Shown here piece by piece: positions 23,047 to 33,404 of a stretch of DNA of 64,000 nt. Under the pieces are notes generated by a model, which ran no database searches, had not been told where the DNA came from, and saw only the letters and a program-made list of their open reading frames with translations. Position numbers and translations under genes: made by a program. The stretch lies in contig CAJQUN010000003.1 of assembly GCA_907163345.1 (NCBI GenBank), positions 5,140,108 to 5,204,107 on the forward strand, written 5' to 3'. The stretch is from Haberlea rhodopensis (lineage: Eukaryota > Streptophyta > Magnoliopsida > Lamiales > Gesneriaceae). Within the stretch, counting starts at the first letter, position 1. Every line of letters starts with the position of its first letter.

Positions 23047-23345
23047 TTCGCATTTAAGCGTTACAAAAGTTGATACTTGGATAATATTCTCAAACTCGGT
23101 TCACAATTTGCAATTTAAGCGCACTAACTTAGAAAACTTGAATTCAAGATTTTAAATCTTGCAAATTCATGTTATAAGCGTACTAGCTTAGAAATTCAAA
23201 ATGAACCAATTTGAGATATTACAACGCCTAATCAAAATTTGTGGCTTCGATTTATCACTTGTGTTTTAAGCGTACAAAGCTTAGAAACTCGAATTCAAGA
23301 TTTTATAGTCTTGCAGATTCAAGATTAAGCGTCAAATTCTTAGAC
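23047..23345. repeat. Degenerate repeats with TTTAAGCG motif
   Basis: The phrases TTTAAGCG, CTTAGAAA, GAATTCAAGATTTTA and TCTTGCA recur in the same order at about 23050, 23115-23195 and 23270-23340, giving imperfect copies of a unit of roughly 80-150 bases. Similar AAGCGTTA also occurs at 20941. Origin unknown. Confidence 0.5.
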
Positions 23346-23947
23346 AATACAAGTATAATCTACTCACAATTTCCCATAGCAAAACTCATTTGCTAAATTT
23401 TATTCCAATCTCATTCTTGAAGTGTTTAAACACCTCACTGGCCTTGTTTTTGCTTCATAGCAATAACGTCACAACAATATCATGTGCAAATATTGATAAA
23501 ATAACAATTTACTTTCTCACATCTCTAGTTTGCACAATCTTTCCATCACAAACATCATTGTGATTAAACTCTAGAGACGTTACGATTCTTCTAACAAATG
23601 AATGATGATTTTGTTAACTTAGTGCCCATAAAGCAGTAAATTTAACATTTGTTTTGTGCTGCGAACTATTGTTTAAATGATCCTAACAATAATGCCACAA
23701 ACCATAAGATTCACTACAAGAAGTAATACATAAATTTTATTGCTTTCAACAAATATCGTCATTACATTTATTTAAAATCACTCCATTCTTGGAGTTTACA
23801 GCTTTCAAAGATACACAATCTAATTTAAGCGGTAAGCGCTAGATCATCCAAATCAATTGAGAGACGATCTTCTTCGGTCACATTGACTTGATCTTTTGCT
23901 TTCCCACGAGTGTCTTTGTTACGAAAATCCTTTGCCATGTGATTGGG
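23346..23947. other. Non-coding part of the copia element
   Basis: Lies where protease should be on the minus strand. A short gag tail can be followed to about 23825 (KDTRGKAKDQVNVTEEDRL), then no coding signal is visible. Confidence 0.5.
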
Positions 23948-24702
23948 CTATCCACACTTATAGCATTTTCCTTTGAACTTTTTTGCCTTGCCACTGTTGG
24001 AGGCCATACCGTCAAACTTACGCTTTGATCTGGTTCTTTGTTCAACTATATTAGCCCGTGGTTCCATTTGAAACCTACCCGCCTTCCTCTCGGAAACTTT
24101 GTTGTCCTTCTCGATTCGTAATCGAACCACAAGGTCTTCAAGACTCATATCCTTTCATTTGTGTTTCAGATAGTTCTTGAAGTTCTTCCACATAGAAGGC
24201 AATTTCTCAATCATAGTGGCGGCTTGGAATGAATCACTTAGACTCATTCCCTCCGCATGAATGTCACGCAAGATCACTTGTAGATCTTGCACTTGCGCCA
24301 TTACAGGCTTGGTATCAACCATATTGAAATCCATGAACTGTCTAACTATAAATTTCTTCATGCCGGCATCCTCGGATTTGTACTTCTTTTCCACCGATGC
24401 CCAAAGTTCCTTTGCTGTTTTCACAAAATAATAAACATTATATAATTTATTGTCTAACCCGTTTAGGATGTAGTTCTTGCATAGGAAGTCGCTTTGATTC
24501 CATGCATACAGTGCCGCCCTCTCTTGGGTGTCAGTCTCACATTCTTCAACCGAGGAGGCTCATCGGTTAAGAACCTTGCCAAACTCAGTGTGGTCAAGTA
24601 AAATAACATCTTTTGTTGCCACCGCTTGAAGTCATTTCCATTGAACTTTTCAGGCCTTTCACCATGGTGAACATGAGTCGCTGTTGCACTCGATGAAGCC
24701 AT
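23948..24702 (-). pseudogene. copia gag, broken
   Basis: Minus-strand gag from the ATG at 24702 (MASSSATATHVHHGERPEKF), with the core FNGNDFKRWQQKMLFYLTTL, a frame change near 24500-24425, then the second half (MIEKLPSMWKNFKNYLKH) ending at a stop at about 24155. The nucleic-acid-binding part is 24148-23948, where the zinc knuckle starts CYKCG and is then interrupted by a stop. Homologous to the gag at 1817-2706. Confidence 0.85.
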
Positions 24703-24729
24703 TGGTATTGCTCGATATTGTCTTAAGAT

Positions 24730-25272
24730 TGTTGTACAAATTTTCTCTCAAAATGTATCTCAGGAATCAAAATAACAATGGCTTCAAAATAAGTTTTATG
24801 TCGAGGCGAGATTTGTAATCTCCGTCCTTAAGACAATATTGCCCCGCTATGGTGCTAACGGTTTGCTATGACAATTTGTCTCCCAAGATACGACTATGAC
24901 TTGTGATAGGAGCACTCCAAATCACAAGTCCTCGAATCACAAAGGTTCAAAGAACTCAATTTGATGAACAACAAAGCTCTCAAATTTCACTAAAAATATG
25001 ATGTTGATTTCGAAAATCTGTATTTGAAACAAGTGGGTATATGTGATATATATAGTGAACCAAAAATAAATCCAAAGAACACCATTTGGAGGCAATATTT
25101 GGCCAAAAATCGCACCACAAACGTGAATGGACATACAATTTCACAAAACTGATACAGTGCTCGATCGAGCAAAGTTCTCGATCGAGCTACTGTTCTCAAG
25201 ACCCGAAATTTTTCTGGTCCGCTCGATCGATCGAGCAAGTTATTTTAATTCATATATGCACGTTTTCCAACA
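24730..25272 (-). repeat. 5' LTR of minus-strand copia
   Basis: 543 bp, TGTTGT to CCAACA. Two of its three palindromes have one CGAT unit fewer (CTCGATCGAG) than the partner LTR; the third, at 25222-25235, is the full CTCGATCGATCGAG. Confidence 0.85.
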
Positions 25273-25277
25273 CATGT

Positions 25278-25903
25278 ATCCCACAATAAAAAGGAAGAAC
25301 AAACAATAAAAGAAAAACTCGGATCCGGTTCCTCTTCTGTTTATTATCCCCCATCTACATTCCAAACCATGAGCACTCTTCCACTGCAAAGATGTCAAAA
25401 CATTTAGAATTAGGTAAAGTTGCATGGTTTAGAATCAAGATTCTTGGTAGGTTCTTGGTAGGAGAACTTAGAGGCTTTTGAGTGTCAGATTGAGAATCGT
25501 AAGATCAAACTGAGTTCATGAAGTAAGATGCTGTAAATGGTACTTTTAGTCCAACCTTTAAGCCAAGTAACGATTGTTTTCATCAGAAGATGGTGGTGGC
25601 AATGCAAAAGTGAGACCTCTTAGCATTTCTTGGTTTCTTGCGAAAAAAGCCTGTTGAAGGACACAAAATATACAAGTCACCCCAAAGGAGTGACGCCATG
25701 TCATTCAGGTATATTGATATCAATATTACAGGACAAAATAGCACAATGTACTACAGTTCTTTGCTACATAAACAGGTAAACTCTACGAAACCCGGTGGTC
25801 TGTGCACTAAACTAAAAATTCTTATAAAAATGGAAATGAACAAGGTGGTTCTACTTAAAGAAACAAAAACTTGCAGGTGAAATTAAACAAATATTTAGTT
25901 GAG
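25278..25903. other. Intergenic, no gene seen
   Basis: Sequence between the copia element and the last exon of the NF-YC-like gene, probably including its 3' UTR. No coding signal. Confidence 0.45.
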
Positions 25904-28900
25904 TTAGGCCTCGGTCCTATCCTCACCCGCTTGATCTTTATGAGTTAAAATACTTATATGGTTCATGTTGTGCACGTTCATTTGATTGGCCGAGCGTGGA
26001 TCAGTTGCAATAGAATGACCTGCTTGCACAAAGTCCTAATTCCATTGGATGTGCAAACTTATTAGATTGAAACAAATGCATGAGTGTGAAGCCATAATAT
26101 TTTTGGTAACAGAAGAATATGTCGAATGATAAATTTTCTTTGGAGAATCTAAACGTGTGGGTAACAACAGTTTCCGCAAAAAATATGAATAACATTATTA
26201 ACATGCATGCTCTTAAAGTACCATCAATATTGCATGTGGGGAATCCGAATAAAATCTTTTGTTCCTCCAAATTGAGAAACAATTTGCATACATTAACCAA
26301 TATAAATATCACAAATTTAACGTTCAAAGAAAAAAATTAATATTTTTGGTTATTAAATACTCACTGATGGATTCATGGTTTGCATATTCATAGGAAAGAT
26401 TGGATTATTGTCACGCCCCAAAATCGTAGCGCGTGACACCGGCGTTGAATCCAAATATGAAATTCGAATACAACAAGCATCGTATACAGATCTTTGATAA
26501 AACCAGTCTATTTATTCCAAATCATTAAATTGTCCTTACAATTGCTATTACAAAATACTATTCTCTAGGATTAAATCAAAGATTTGGAAGCGCAAATAAA
26601 ACTAATAAATTTCTTTGAAGGTTCTTCGTGGATCATCTCCAAAAATTATTCTTGTTCTTCTTCCTCGATCTCTTCTTTTCGTCTTTGTCTGGGAGGGGAG
26701 GTAATGGGTGTGAGCGTTTGGGAAAACACCCAGCAAGTAGGGGCCGATTGAATATAGTAAAAATATACATATAATCATAGCAAAAATCCTTTAATATTTC
26801 TTTGTCAAATCACATAGATCTTGGCACATAAATACATTTCTTACACATAAACACATATCTTGCACATATCCACATAACGAGTTATTTGATTTAAAAGCAT
26901 GCTTTTCATAGTTTGTTCAATCGAGATTTAAAACATACATATAGTTTTGAAAATGAAATGAAGTTGTAGCAAAAACCCACTTACATTCGAAGCGTGATTG
27001 AACGAATTACATGTTGTAGAAAATAGCACAAAATCTCCTCATCCTTTGCCTTGAAGGTTTCAAATTCTTGTGTGTGTAAGTGTGTGTAGGTTTCGAAATC
27101 TAGGGTCTTGAGTGATAGGTTTGTGATGTTGTTTTTAAAATATAGGAGCAAGATGGAGGGTCATTTACTTTGATCCTAAATCTTGGCCATTTAGTGTCAA
27201 AGAATTTGGCAAGATAATAAATATAAATATGTCTCTTGGTAGGATAAGTTTTTCTTTGGTAGGGTAATGTGTTTAATGTAGGAGGCATTCCTTAAAAATT
27301 TCAAAAACTTTGCCATGTAATGAAATGATTTGAGCAAGTATTGAATGTGGTTATTAATGTGAATCAATTTATCAATTCCATAACTTTGGCCTTTTTATTA
27401 ACAAGATTGGGGTTAAATAGTAATTGAATGTCATTATGATATTATTGATGTAGTTGAATGGGTTAATGAATGGTCATCACCTTTCATAATTTGAGCAAAC
27501 ACAATTACAAAACTTTGGCATCTAATGGCATGATTTAAGCAAACCATTAATATCATTATATGGGATTGAATGAGCTTGAATGGTGGAATGGTGGCAAGGT
27601 TTGGGTTAATCACTTAAATGTCATTGAATTACTAATGATAAGAATTGGGCAAGTCCATTGAATGGTTTAATTATGCACTTTCAAAAATGTAGGATTAGTG
27701 TAGGAATTATAGTCCATAAACTTTTATCTATTCATTGCAAGATTTAAGATTGATTATTATTATTAATATTATTTTCAATGATTTCTTAATTAACTACAAC
27801 TTTAAATTATTCAAAAGTTTATAAGCTAAAATCATATAACATATGTATTATCTCTTACACAACTCTAATAAGTTATAAACTTAAATATGTGATTAAAAGT
27901 CCACAAGATTGAATAATATAATTAAATCCATCCATAATGTAAATCTATTATTTTATTTATTTTTCAATGTTATCTCGGTATCGCGTAATTTGTTTGACCA
28001 AAATTCCGGGTCTTCACAATTATAAGCGGGGCTTGCATCTGTGACAGAGAGATGAGCATTTACTCCAGGATGGTTCGCTTGTGCCAGTGGTGCCTCCTAA
28101 ACTCACCATTGGTATGAGTTCTTAGGCATGAATGCAATATCAATAAGGTAATTAGATTAATTTGAATATGAGAAGGACACAAAACTTAAAAATTCAGAAA
28201 ATAAGAATAACCAGGTGCATTTGCATGGGGACAAAGTCAGTGAGGAAGCTTAACAGGTCCTCATCCCTTACTGCCTCGGCAACATCGCCACGTTGTAGCG
28301 TTCGCCGTTACTATCTCGAGCATGTAGCCAAGCACGTAGGGTCAACTCCATGATAAAAATCTCACAAGCTCTAGCAACCAGCACTGGTGTATCAGCTCTG
28401 ACCATCTAGGACATCAAAGAAGCCATGATCAATTGTTATGTCTTCTATCCAATGCTTTTGGAGATGCTTATCAAAAGGATAAGTATCAAAAATAATTTCT
28501 TTAAGACAAAAAAATTGGTTTGTTAGTTTAAAATATCACATTACATACACACACGCGCTTATTCTTCGAGGTACCGTAACGTAAAACAAAACAAAAAAAA
28601 GATACCTTAACTTGCTCATTAGATTTCATGATCTTTTTATGCAAGCTAACGGGGGAGTATGTTGACGAGCATCTGTAAAAAAAATTAATTAATTACTATC
28701 AATTAATGGAAATAAAGGTCAAACAAGTATAACTTATTCTTTTTATATAAGACCTGGAGCTTTGATTATTTCTTCCAGCCGTTCATCCCAAAACTTTTTC
28801 ATGTTTTGTGCAACCAGATTCTTGAAACGGGGATCATTGTTATCTCGTACCTGTGCACATATTAGCATTAAACTTGTGGTACAAGAGAAGACAGCAACAA

Positions 28901-28997
28901 CATTCTACCTGATGGTTAAATGACAGGCATTGGCATGAAACATTTGTGATTGTGAGTTGGACACAGATGAGAATTTCATTGAGTTATTCATGTCCAT
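25904..28997 (-). pseudogene. NF-YC-like histone-fold gene, disrupted
   Basis: Minus-strand gene for an NF-Y subunit C-like protein (histone-fold partner of NF-YB that binds CCAAT boxes in the nucleus). Exons I can place: 28997-28909 (MDMNNSMKFSSVSNSQSQMF), 28850-28754 (MKKFWDERLEEIIKAP), 28672-28606 (TPPLACIKK...), 28405-28212 (MVRADTPVLVARACEIFIME, then TLRAWLHA and DLLSFLTDFVPMQMHL), 28096-28019 joined across the LTR insertion to 26408-26365 (SPAYN / PIFPMNMQTMNPS), and 26037-25904 (DFVQAGHSIATDPRSANQ, ending in TAA). Splice sites are GT-AG. Breaks: a missing base in the A-run of the IKK codons near 28635, a one-base shift in the histone fold near 28295, an exon 1/2 phase mismatch, and a 1.6-kb solo LTR in the fifth exon. 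The family call is firm; the exact exon 1 and last intron are inferred. Confidence 0.75.
26409..28018 (-). mobile_element. Solo LTR, Ty3/gypsy type
   Basis: 1610 bp from TGTCACGCCCCAAAATCG to GGGTCTTCACA, flanked by a perfect 5-bp duplication ATTAT (26404-26408 and 28019-28023). On the minus strand it begins TGTGAAGACCCGG and ends GGGGCGTGACA, like the LTRs at 29930 and 35302, and shares their AAAACACCCAGCAAGTAGGGG-like block, so it is a relative of that chromovirus. No internal gypsy sequence remains, consistent with LTR-LTR recombination. Confidence 0.9.
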
Positions 28998-29929
28998 GAT
29001 GAATTTCTGCTAGTGATTGTCCAATCCGGAGAACTTGTGAATCAATGGACAAAACTTAATATAAAAACATAAAAGATGAACGAAAAAGTCGAGAATTAAA
29101 TTTGAAATAATATTTACATAAATTTTATTTTGTAATGGCAAGTACAGGTAAGACTTGACAAAAGTGTGAGGGAAAGGTAATTGCAATTAATATGGACACA
29201 GAATCTCGGCTCTGACTTTTTTTTTTTTTGTTAAAGACAAAATAAATATTAAAATTAACAGAGTACAAGAGGTACCCTAACCCTAATATAAGAGCTAAAT
29301 GACTGCTAAAAAAGAGGCCAAAATTCTTCAAGTACAAATAAAACGAAATTTTCTGAGTTGATACTAGATATTTATATTTCAAAATGAAAAGAAATGATAA
29401 ACAATCATTAAACTCTATCATAGTTTTAATTTAGAAATGAAGATATAACCAATGAATTAGTTCAATTTTAGGTAATGTCATTTCACAACACAAGTGTATC
29501 CAATATTTCCCACAACGTTTTCTATACATAATTACAACATGTAACTGTACTTTGATCTACTTTTTCTCTTTCAATCAAATCTATATACAATGATTGATAC
29601 CAAAAGTAAGTATTTGTTCTCTGGTTCATATGGAATGGTCATGTGATAAGAAGGAACATAAAATTCTATTATAATGAACACATAGATAGCTTTGATTGCC
29701 TCAGAGCTTTTAACCGAAGAACTTGTTCCCTGTAACAGAAAGAAAAGACATACATGGTCTCTATTTTGTTTGAAATGGACATAGAGTGGCTATACTGGGA
29801 AAACCCCATTGAAAGAAAAAACCTGAAGCACGAATATGAATATGAATGATCTCATTTTTATGTTAACAACTAGTTAAATTAGCCACAAGCATTCGAGAAC
29901 TTAAAAAAGAACAGAGGATAGACAGTTAA
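28998..29929. other. Intergenic / 5' flank of NF-YC-like gene
   Basis: AT-rich; T-run at 29218-29230. No gene seen. Confidence 0.45.
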
Positions 29930-31986
29930 TGTAAAGACCCGGATTTTTGTTAAGGGGTAATAAATAAAAATAAAACTTGACTAAAAAGAGTTTGAAAATT
30001 CCTAAACTCTAGCCTAGAGTTTCAATACATCAAGGAGTCCCTAACCTAATCAAACTCCTTCCTTATTGATTGAATTTCAGCAGCTTAGATCGAACCAAAC
30101 TCCTTCCATTTAAATCGAAATTCAGCAACATGGATCGAACAAAATCTGGTAAACTTCATCCGAAAACTTCACCCTTTTGTTCCATGATTTACCAAAGCAT
30201 CAAACACCTCCAAAGGACTTTCAAGACTCTCGAAATCTCACCCCTTCTCAAGCCACATACCTCAGCCTTCGAAAGACTCCATCCAAGACGCAATCAAAGA
30301 TCAAAACAGAATCTGTTCTTCCACCTCAAAGATTTCAGAATCGGATCCCTTCGATTTCGAGTTAGAGTCCAACTCAAACTCCTAAAGTTTGGTCCAACCA
30401 TCACCTATAAATATAAGTGCCAACCTTGAGAAATTTACATCACAATTTCCCTTCCTTCTCAGCCTCCAAAAGCCGAGGACTCACGGTTTCTGTCCAACAA
30501 ATTCCAGTAGCTTAACGCCTTCGATAATCCCTCCACAAAGCAGAAACCGTTGCACGTTTTTACCAGAACTTGATCATCGAATTATTCCAGCAACCAGCAC
30601 CGAGATCAAGCCGTAACCCCTACTTTGTTTTCATAAATCCTTCCAGCAGCCCATGTTCGAAAGCGTGAGCAATCTGCCCCAAAATCTTTAAGCAATCCAT
30701 TCGAAACTCTTGCACAGAAACAGATCGAATTCCTCATCTTCTGTCAAGTTCTCGAAGGTGCAGATTATCACTTGAAAAACCACCAAAGTTCAGATACAAT
30801 TCTGTCCAAATCCTTTCCAAATTATCAGCAAGTTTTGAGAACTAAAACCAAGTGATTTTGGCCAAGTTTCAGCAACCTAACCATCGACTTGTTCCAGCCA
30901 AGAACTCCCAGCTTCTGTTCGATTGTCAGCAACATAACCGAGCCAAGTTTCATCACCTTGTCCCATCGAAGTGCAACCATTGTTCTATTCAAATTCGTCG
31001 AGAAATTCTGTTCGAGAGTTTCCAGAAGTGGTTCGGGTGCTCCCTGATTTGGTTCGAGCTTTCGGCAGCCTACTCGTGTTGTTCGAAAGCCAAGGAAGAT
31101 AAGAATTCATCCGTGTGTTTCAATCCCTTGATCAAGCAAGCAAGTATCAAAGCACTGTAAGTGGGCTTTTGTTATGTATATTCGTTTCGTTTTCTAAAAT
31201 CATATAGTATGTTTTAAAATTCCCAATCGATATGTATTATGTTGAAATTATGAAAGTATTATTTTGTAAGCACGCTAAACTCGAAATCTAATTGGATTTG
31301 GATCCCCATGACCCTGATGCGGTGGGATGTAACCGCTAAAAGAACCTTATACGGTGGTAATCCGTTGTTTCTGGATTATCCAGACCCTTTATTCGTGGGT
31401 TAGCCGATGTTATGACCTCATCTCTAGGAGGGTTAAGTCTAGAGACTGATATCAGTACCAAGAAGAGAGTAGAATGCTTTACTGTGCTTAAGTATATGAA
31501 AATTATGAAACGATATGTTATGTCATGGCTCGTAAGGGCAACCAAGTATGTTAAGATACATTCATATCGGTTTATGCAAGTCTTATGTTCCAAGTTTATG
31601 AAAATTATGTATATGTATGATATCGATTGTCCCCCACTTGCTGAGTGTTTTCCAAAGCACTCAACCCCTTACTCTACATACCCAGATAAAGCCGAAGAAG
31701 AATTAGAGCAAGAAGAAGAGCACCAATTCTCGGGTTGGTGAATCAAGTCCGCTGCGTAGTTCAAGATATTTTATGTTTTCAAGTTTTCTAGTTTTAAGAC
31801 AATTTTAATTATTCAGTTGTTAGGTTTTAATTCCGCATTCCTTTATTCATTGTAAAGACAATGGGTTTTTATATTTATGGAAAAAGACTGGTTTTTCGGT
31901 CGTTATGATATTACGAGGCTTATTGGTTTCCTAGTTGTAAAGGAAATCAATGCCGGTGTTATTGACCCCGGTCTCGGGACGTGACA
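29930..31986 (+). repeat. 5' LTR, 2057 bp
   Basis: TGTAAAGACCCGG to GGGACGTGACA. ORFs inside (for example 30070-30429 and 31412-31741) recur identically in the 3' LTR and are not genes. Confidence 0.93.
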
Positions 31987-31992
31987 TTTTAG

Positions 31993-32004
31993 TGGTATCA
32001 GAGT
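31993..32004 (+). promoter_or_regulatory. Primer-binding site, tRNA-iMet type
   Basis: TGGTATCAGAGT, six bases after the 5' LTR, matches the usual initiator-Met tRNA primer site of plant elements except for the final base. Confidence 0.85.
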
Positions 32005-32669
32005 CAGGTTCCATAATCCCGCTGGGAAAAGTATTCTAGTTAAGGAAATAACTAGAAGAAAATTCCGGTTGAAATAGACCAACTGGAGAAATAAATACAG
32101 TTGGGTGAAAATTGTCGTTTCATGATAATTACGATAATCAGGAGTCCAATCTGATTAATCACATGAATACGAAAATTTTTCGAATTTTTAAAAATCTTCA
32201 GTTTCTGTTTTTAAAATTTTATTTTCGAAAAATTGGTTTTTAAGAATTATTTTCGGAAAATTTTTCGATTTTCGTACAGTAAACCCTAAGCTCCAAATCG
32301 TCGCCGCCGCCTGCCGCCACAATAGCCGTCGACGAGTATACCATTCGAACCGCCTCTGCCAGTCGATCATTCTGTCCAAGTTTCATGTCGATCGGATTTG
32401 ATTTGCCCGATCAATTTCTCGTTCGAATCCAAGAACCCTAAATCCCAATTTCTGTTCGATTTCCGATTTTTCTGAGCATATGTTGATCGTTTTGAAATTA
32501 AAAATTTTCGTGTGATTACTCCAGCCAGTCGATCATTAACCCTCTGCCAATTTCAGATTTCAAGCTTCGATTAGGGATTAATTCGAAACCCCTATTATTT
32601 CGAATTTTAGAACCCTAATTTTCGATTATAAACCCTAATTTTCGATTTAAAAAAAAAAAAAAATACAGA

Positions 32670-33404
32670 ATGCAAAATTCAAAATTTTTGCTTCATGCTA
32701 TTGATCAAGCTGGAAAATGGTGGGAAAACGTGTCACCACTTATGCTAGAAGCGGGACCAGTTACATGGCAAAGGTTCCGGAGCACATTTCTGAAGCAGTA
32801 CTTTCCAACTGCGGTCCAGAACCAGAAGCTGCAAGAGTTTGAAAACCTGACACAGACTACAGATATGACAGTGGTGGATTATACCGCAAGGTTTAACTCG
32901 CTGGGAACGTATGCACCGAGTATCATGGCAGACGAGTCCCTTAAGCTACATCGCTTCAGGATTGGACTGAACAGTCGAATCCAATCCGCCCTGGCAATTT
33001 TCGAGACAACCAATTTTGGAGATCTAATGGGAGCAGCCATCAGGGCTGAAGCAGACATAAAGCGTCGCGAGGAAGAGTTTAAGCGCAAGCGACCCTCCAC
33101 CAGTCAGCATACCTCTAGCAGTCAAAACTTCAAGAGGCCTAGTCCATCCAGCAACCAGCAAAGGGGACCCACAGTAGGCCCAACTCAACAGAGGTACCCT
33201 AAGTGTTCGAACTGTGGATTCAACCATCTAGGAGAATGTCTCAGAGGAAAAGGTGCATGTTTCCGATGTGGAAAGACAGGCCACCGAATTGCTGAGTGTC
33301 CCGAACCTGATATGAGGGGGACGACTGTAAGGAATAACGACCCTCCTAGTAAACCAAAGGAGACTAAGCCGAACGCCAGAGTGTTTGCTATAACGCGAGA
33401 ATAG
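32670..33404 (+). CDS. gypsy Gag with zinc knuckle
   Basis: 244 residues of structural Gag. The retrotransposon_gag core runs from about residue 9 (AIDQAGKWWENV; WQRFRSTFLKQYFP; FENLTQ...VVDYTARF). A basic Ser/Pro linker (about residues 125-175) precedes a CX2CX4HX4C knuckle (CFRCGKTGHRIAEC). The N-terminal part normal in the family is missing: the ORF starts at an ATG just after a poly(A) run (32648-32662). The frame ends at a single TAG (33402-33404); the same frame continues as protease, so Gag and Pol are separated by one amber codon only. Most chromoviruses have one gag-pol ORF, so this looks like a nonsense change, or possibly a readthrough site. Confidence 0.85.
   Translation: MQNSKFLLHAIDQAGKWWENVSPLMLEAGPVTWQRFRSTFLKQYFPTAVQNQKLQEFENLTQTTDMTVVDYTARFNSLGTYAPSIMADESLKLHRFRIGLNSRIQSALAIFETTNFGDLMGAAIRAEADIKRREEEFKRKRPSTSQHTSSSQNFKRPSPSSNQQRGPTVGPTQQRYPKCSNCGFNHLGECLRGKGACFRCGKTGHRIAECPEPDMRGTTVRNNDPPSKPKETKPNARVFAITRE

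Larger units (their letters stand above)
20952..23065. repeat. Gypsy-like LTR insertion, ends unresolved
   Basis: The start TGTGATGCCCCGAAATTAAT at 20952 and a candidate end GCGTTACA at 23065 are typical of plant Ty3/gypsy (chromovirus) LTRs, and the body (for example the CCGCTA-containing block at 22358-22480) resembles such LTRs. I could not find a matching target duplication, and an alternative end (GATATTACA, 23223) exists. No gypsy coding sequence is present, so this would be a solo LTR or truncated copy inside the minus-strand copia element. Confidence 0.5.
17789..25272 (-). mobile_element. Ty1/copia retrotransposon, minus strand
   Basis: The element is bounded by a target duplication CATGT (17784-17788 and 25273-25277). 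The 3' LTR is 17789-18342 and the 5' LTR 24730-25272. On the minus strand gag (24702-23948) comes first and RT/RNase H (about 20823-18930) last, but protease and most of integrase are missing. The space between holds a gypsy-like LTR (from 20952) and non-coding sequence. A purine tract (TGGGGGAT on the minus strand, 18343-18350) adjoins the 3' LTR. Decayed and non-autonomous. Confidence 0.85.

Noticed and set aside
1327..28023. Shared ATTAT target duplication of the copia element (1327/7330) and the solo LTR (26404/28019) as a sign of linked events
   Set aside because: A 5-bp AT-only match is expected by chance in this composition; the elements belong to different superfamilies.
30070..31741. 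Several ORFs of 60-120 codons (30070-30429, 30389-30616, 30852-31160, 31412-31741) with identical partners at 35442-37113
   Set aside because: They lie wholly inside the two 2057-bp LTRs and are duplicated only because the LTRs are. No domain and no need to be translated.
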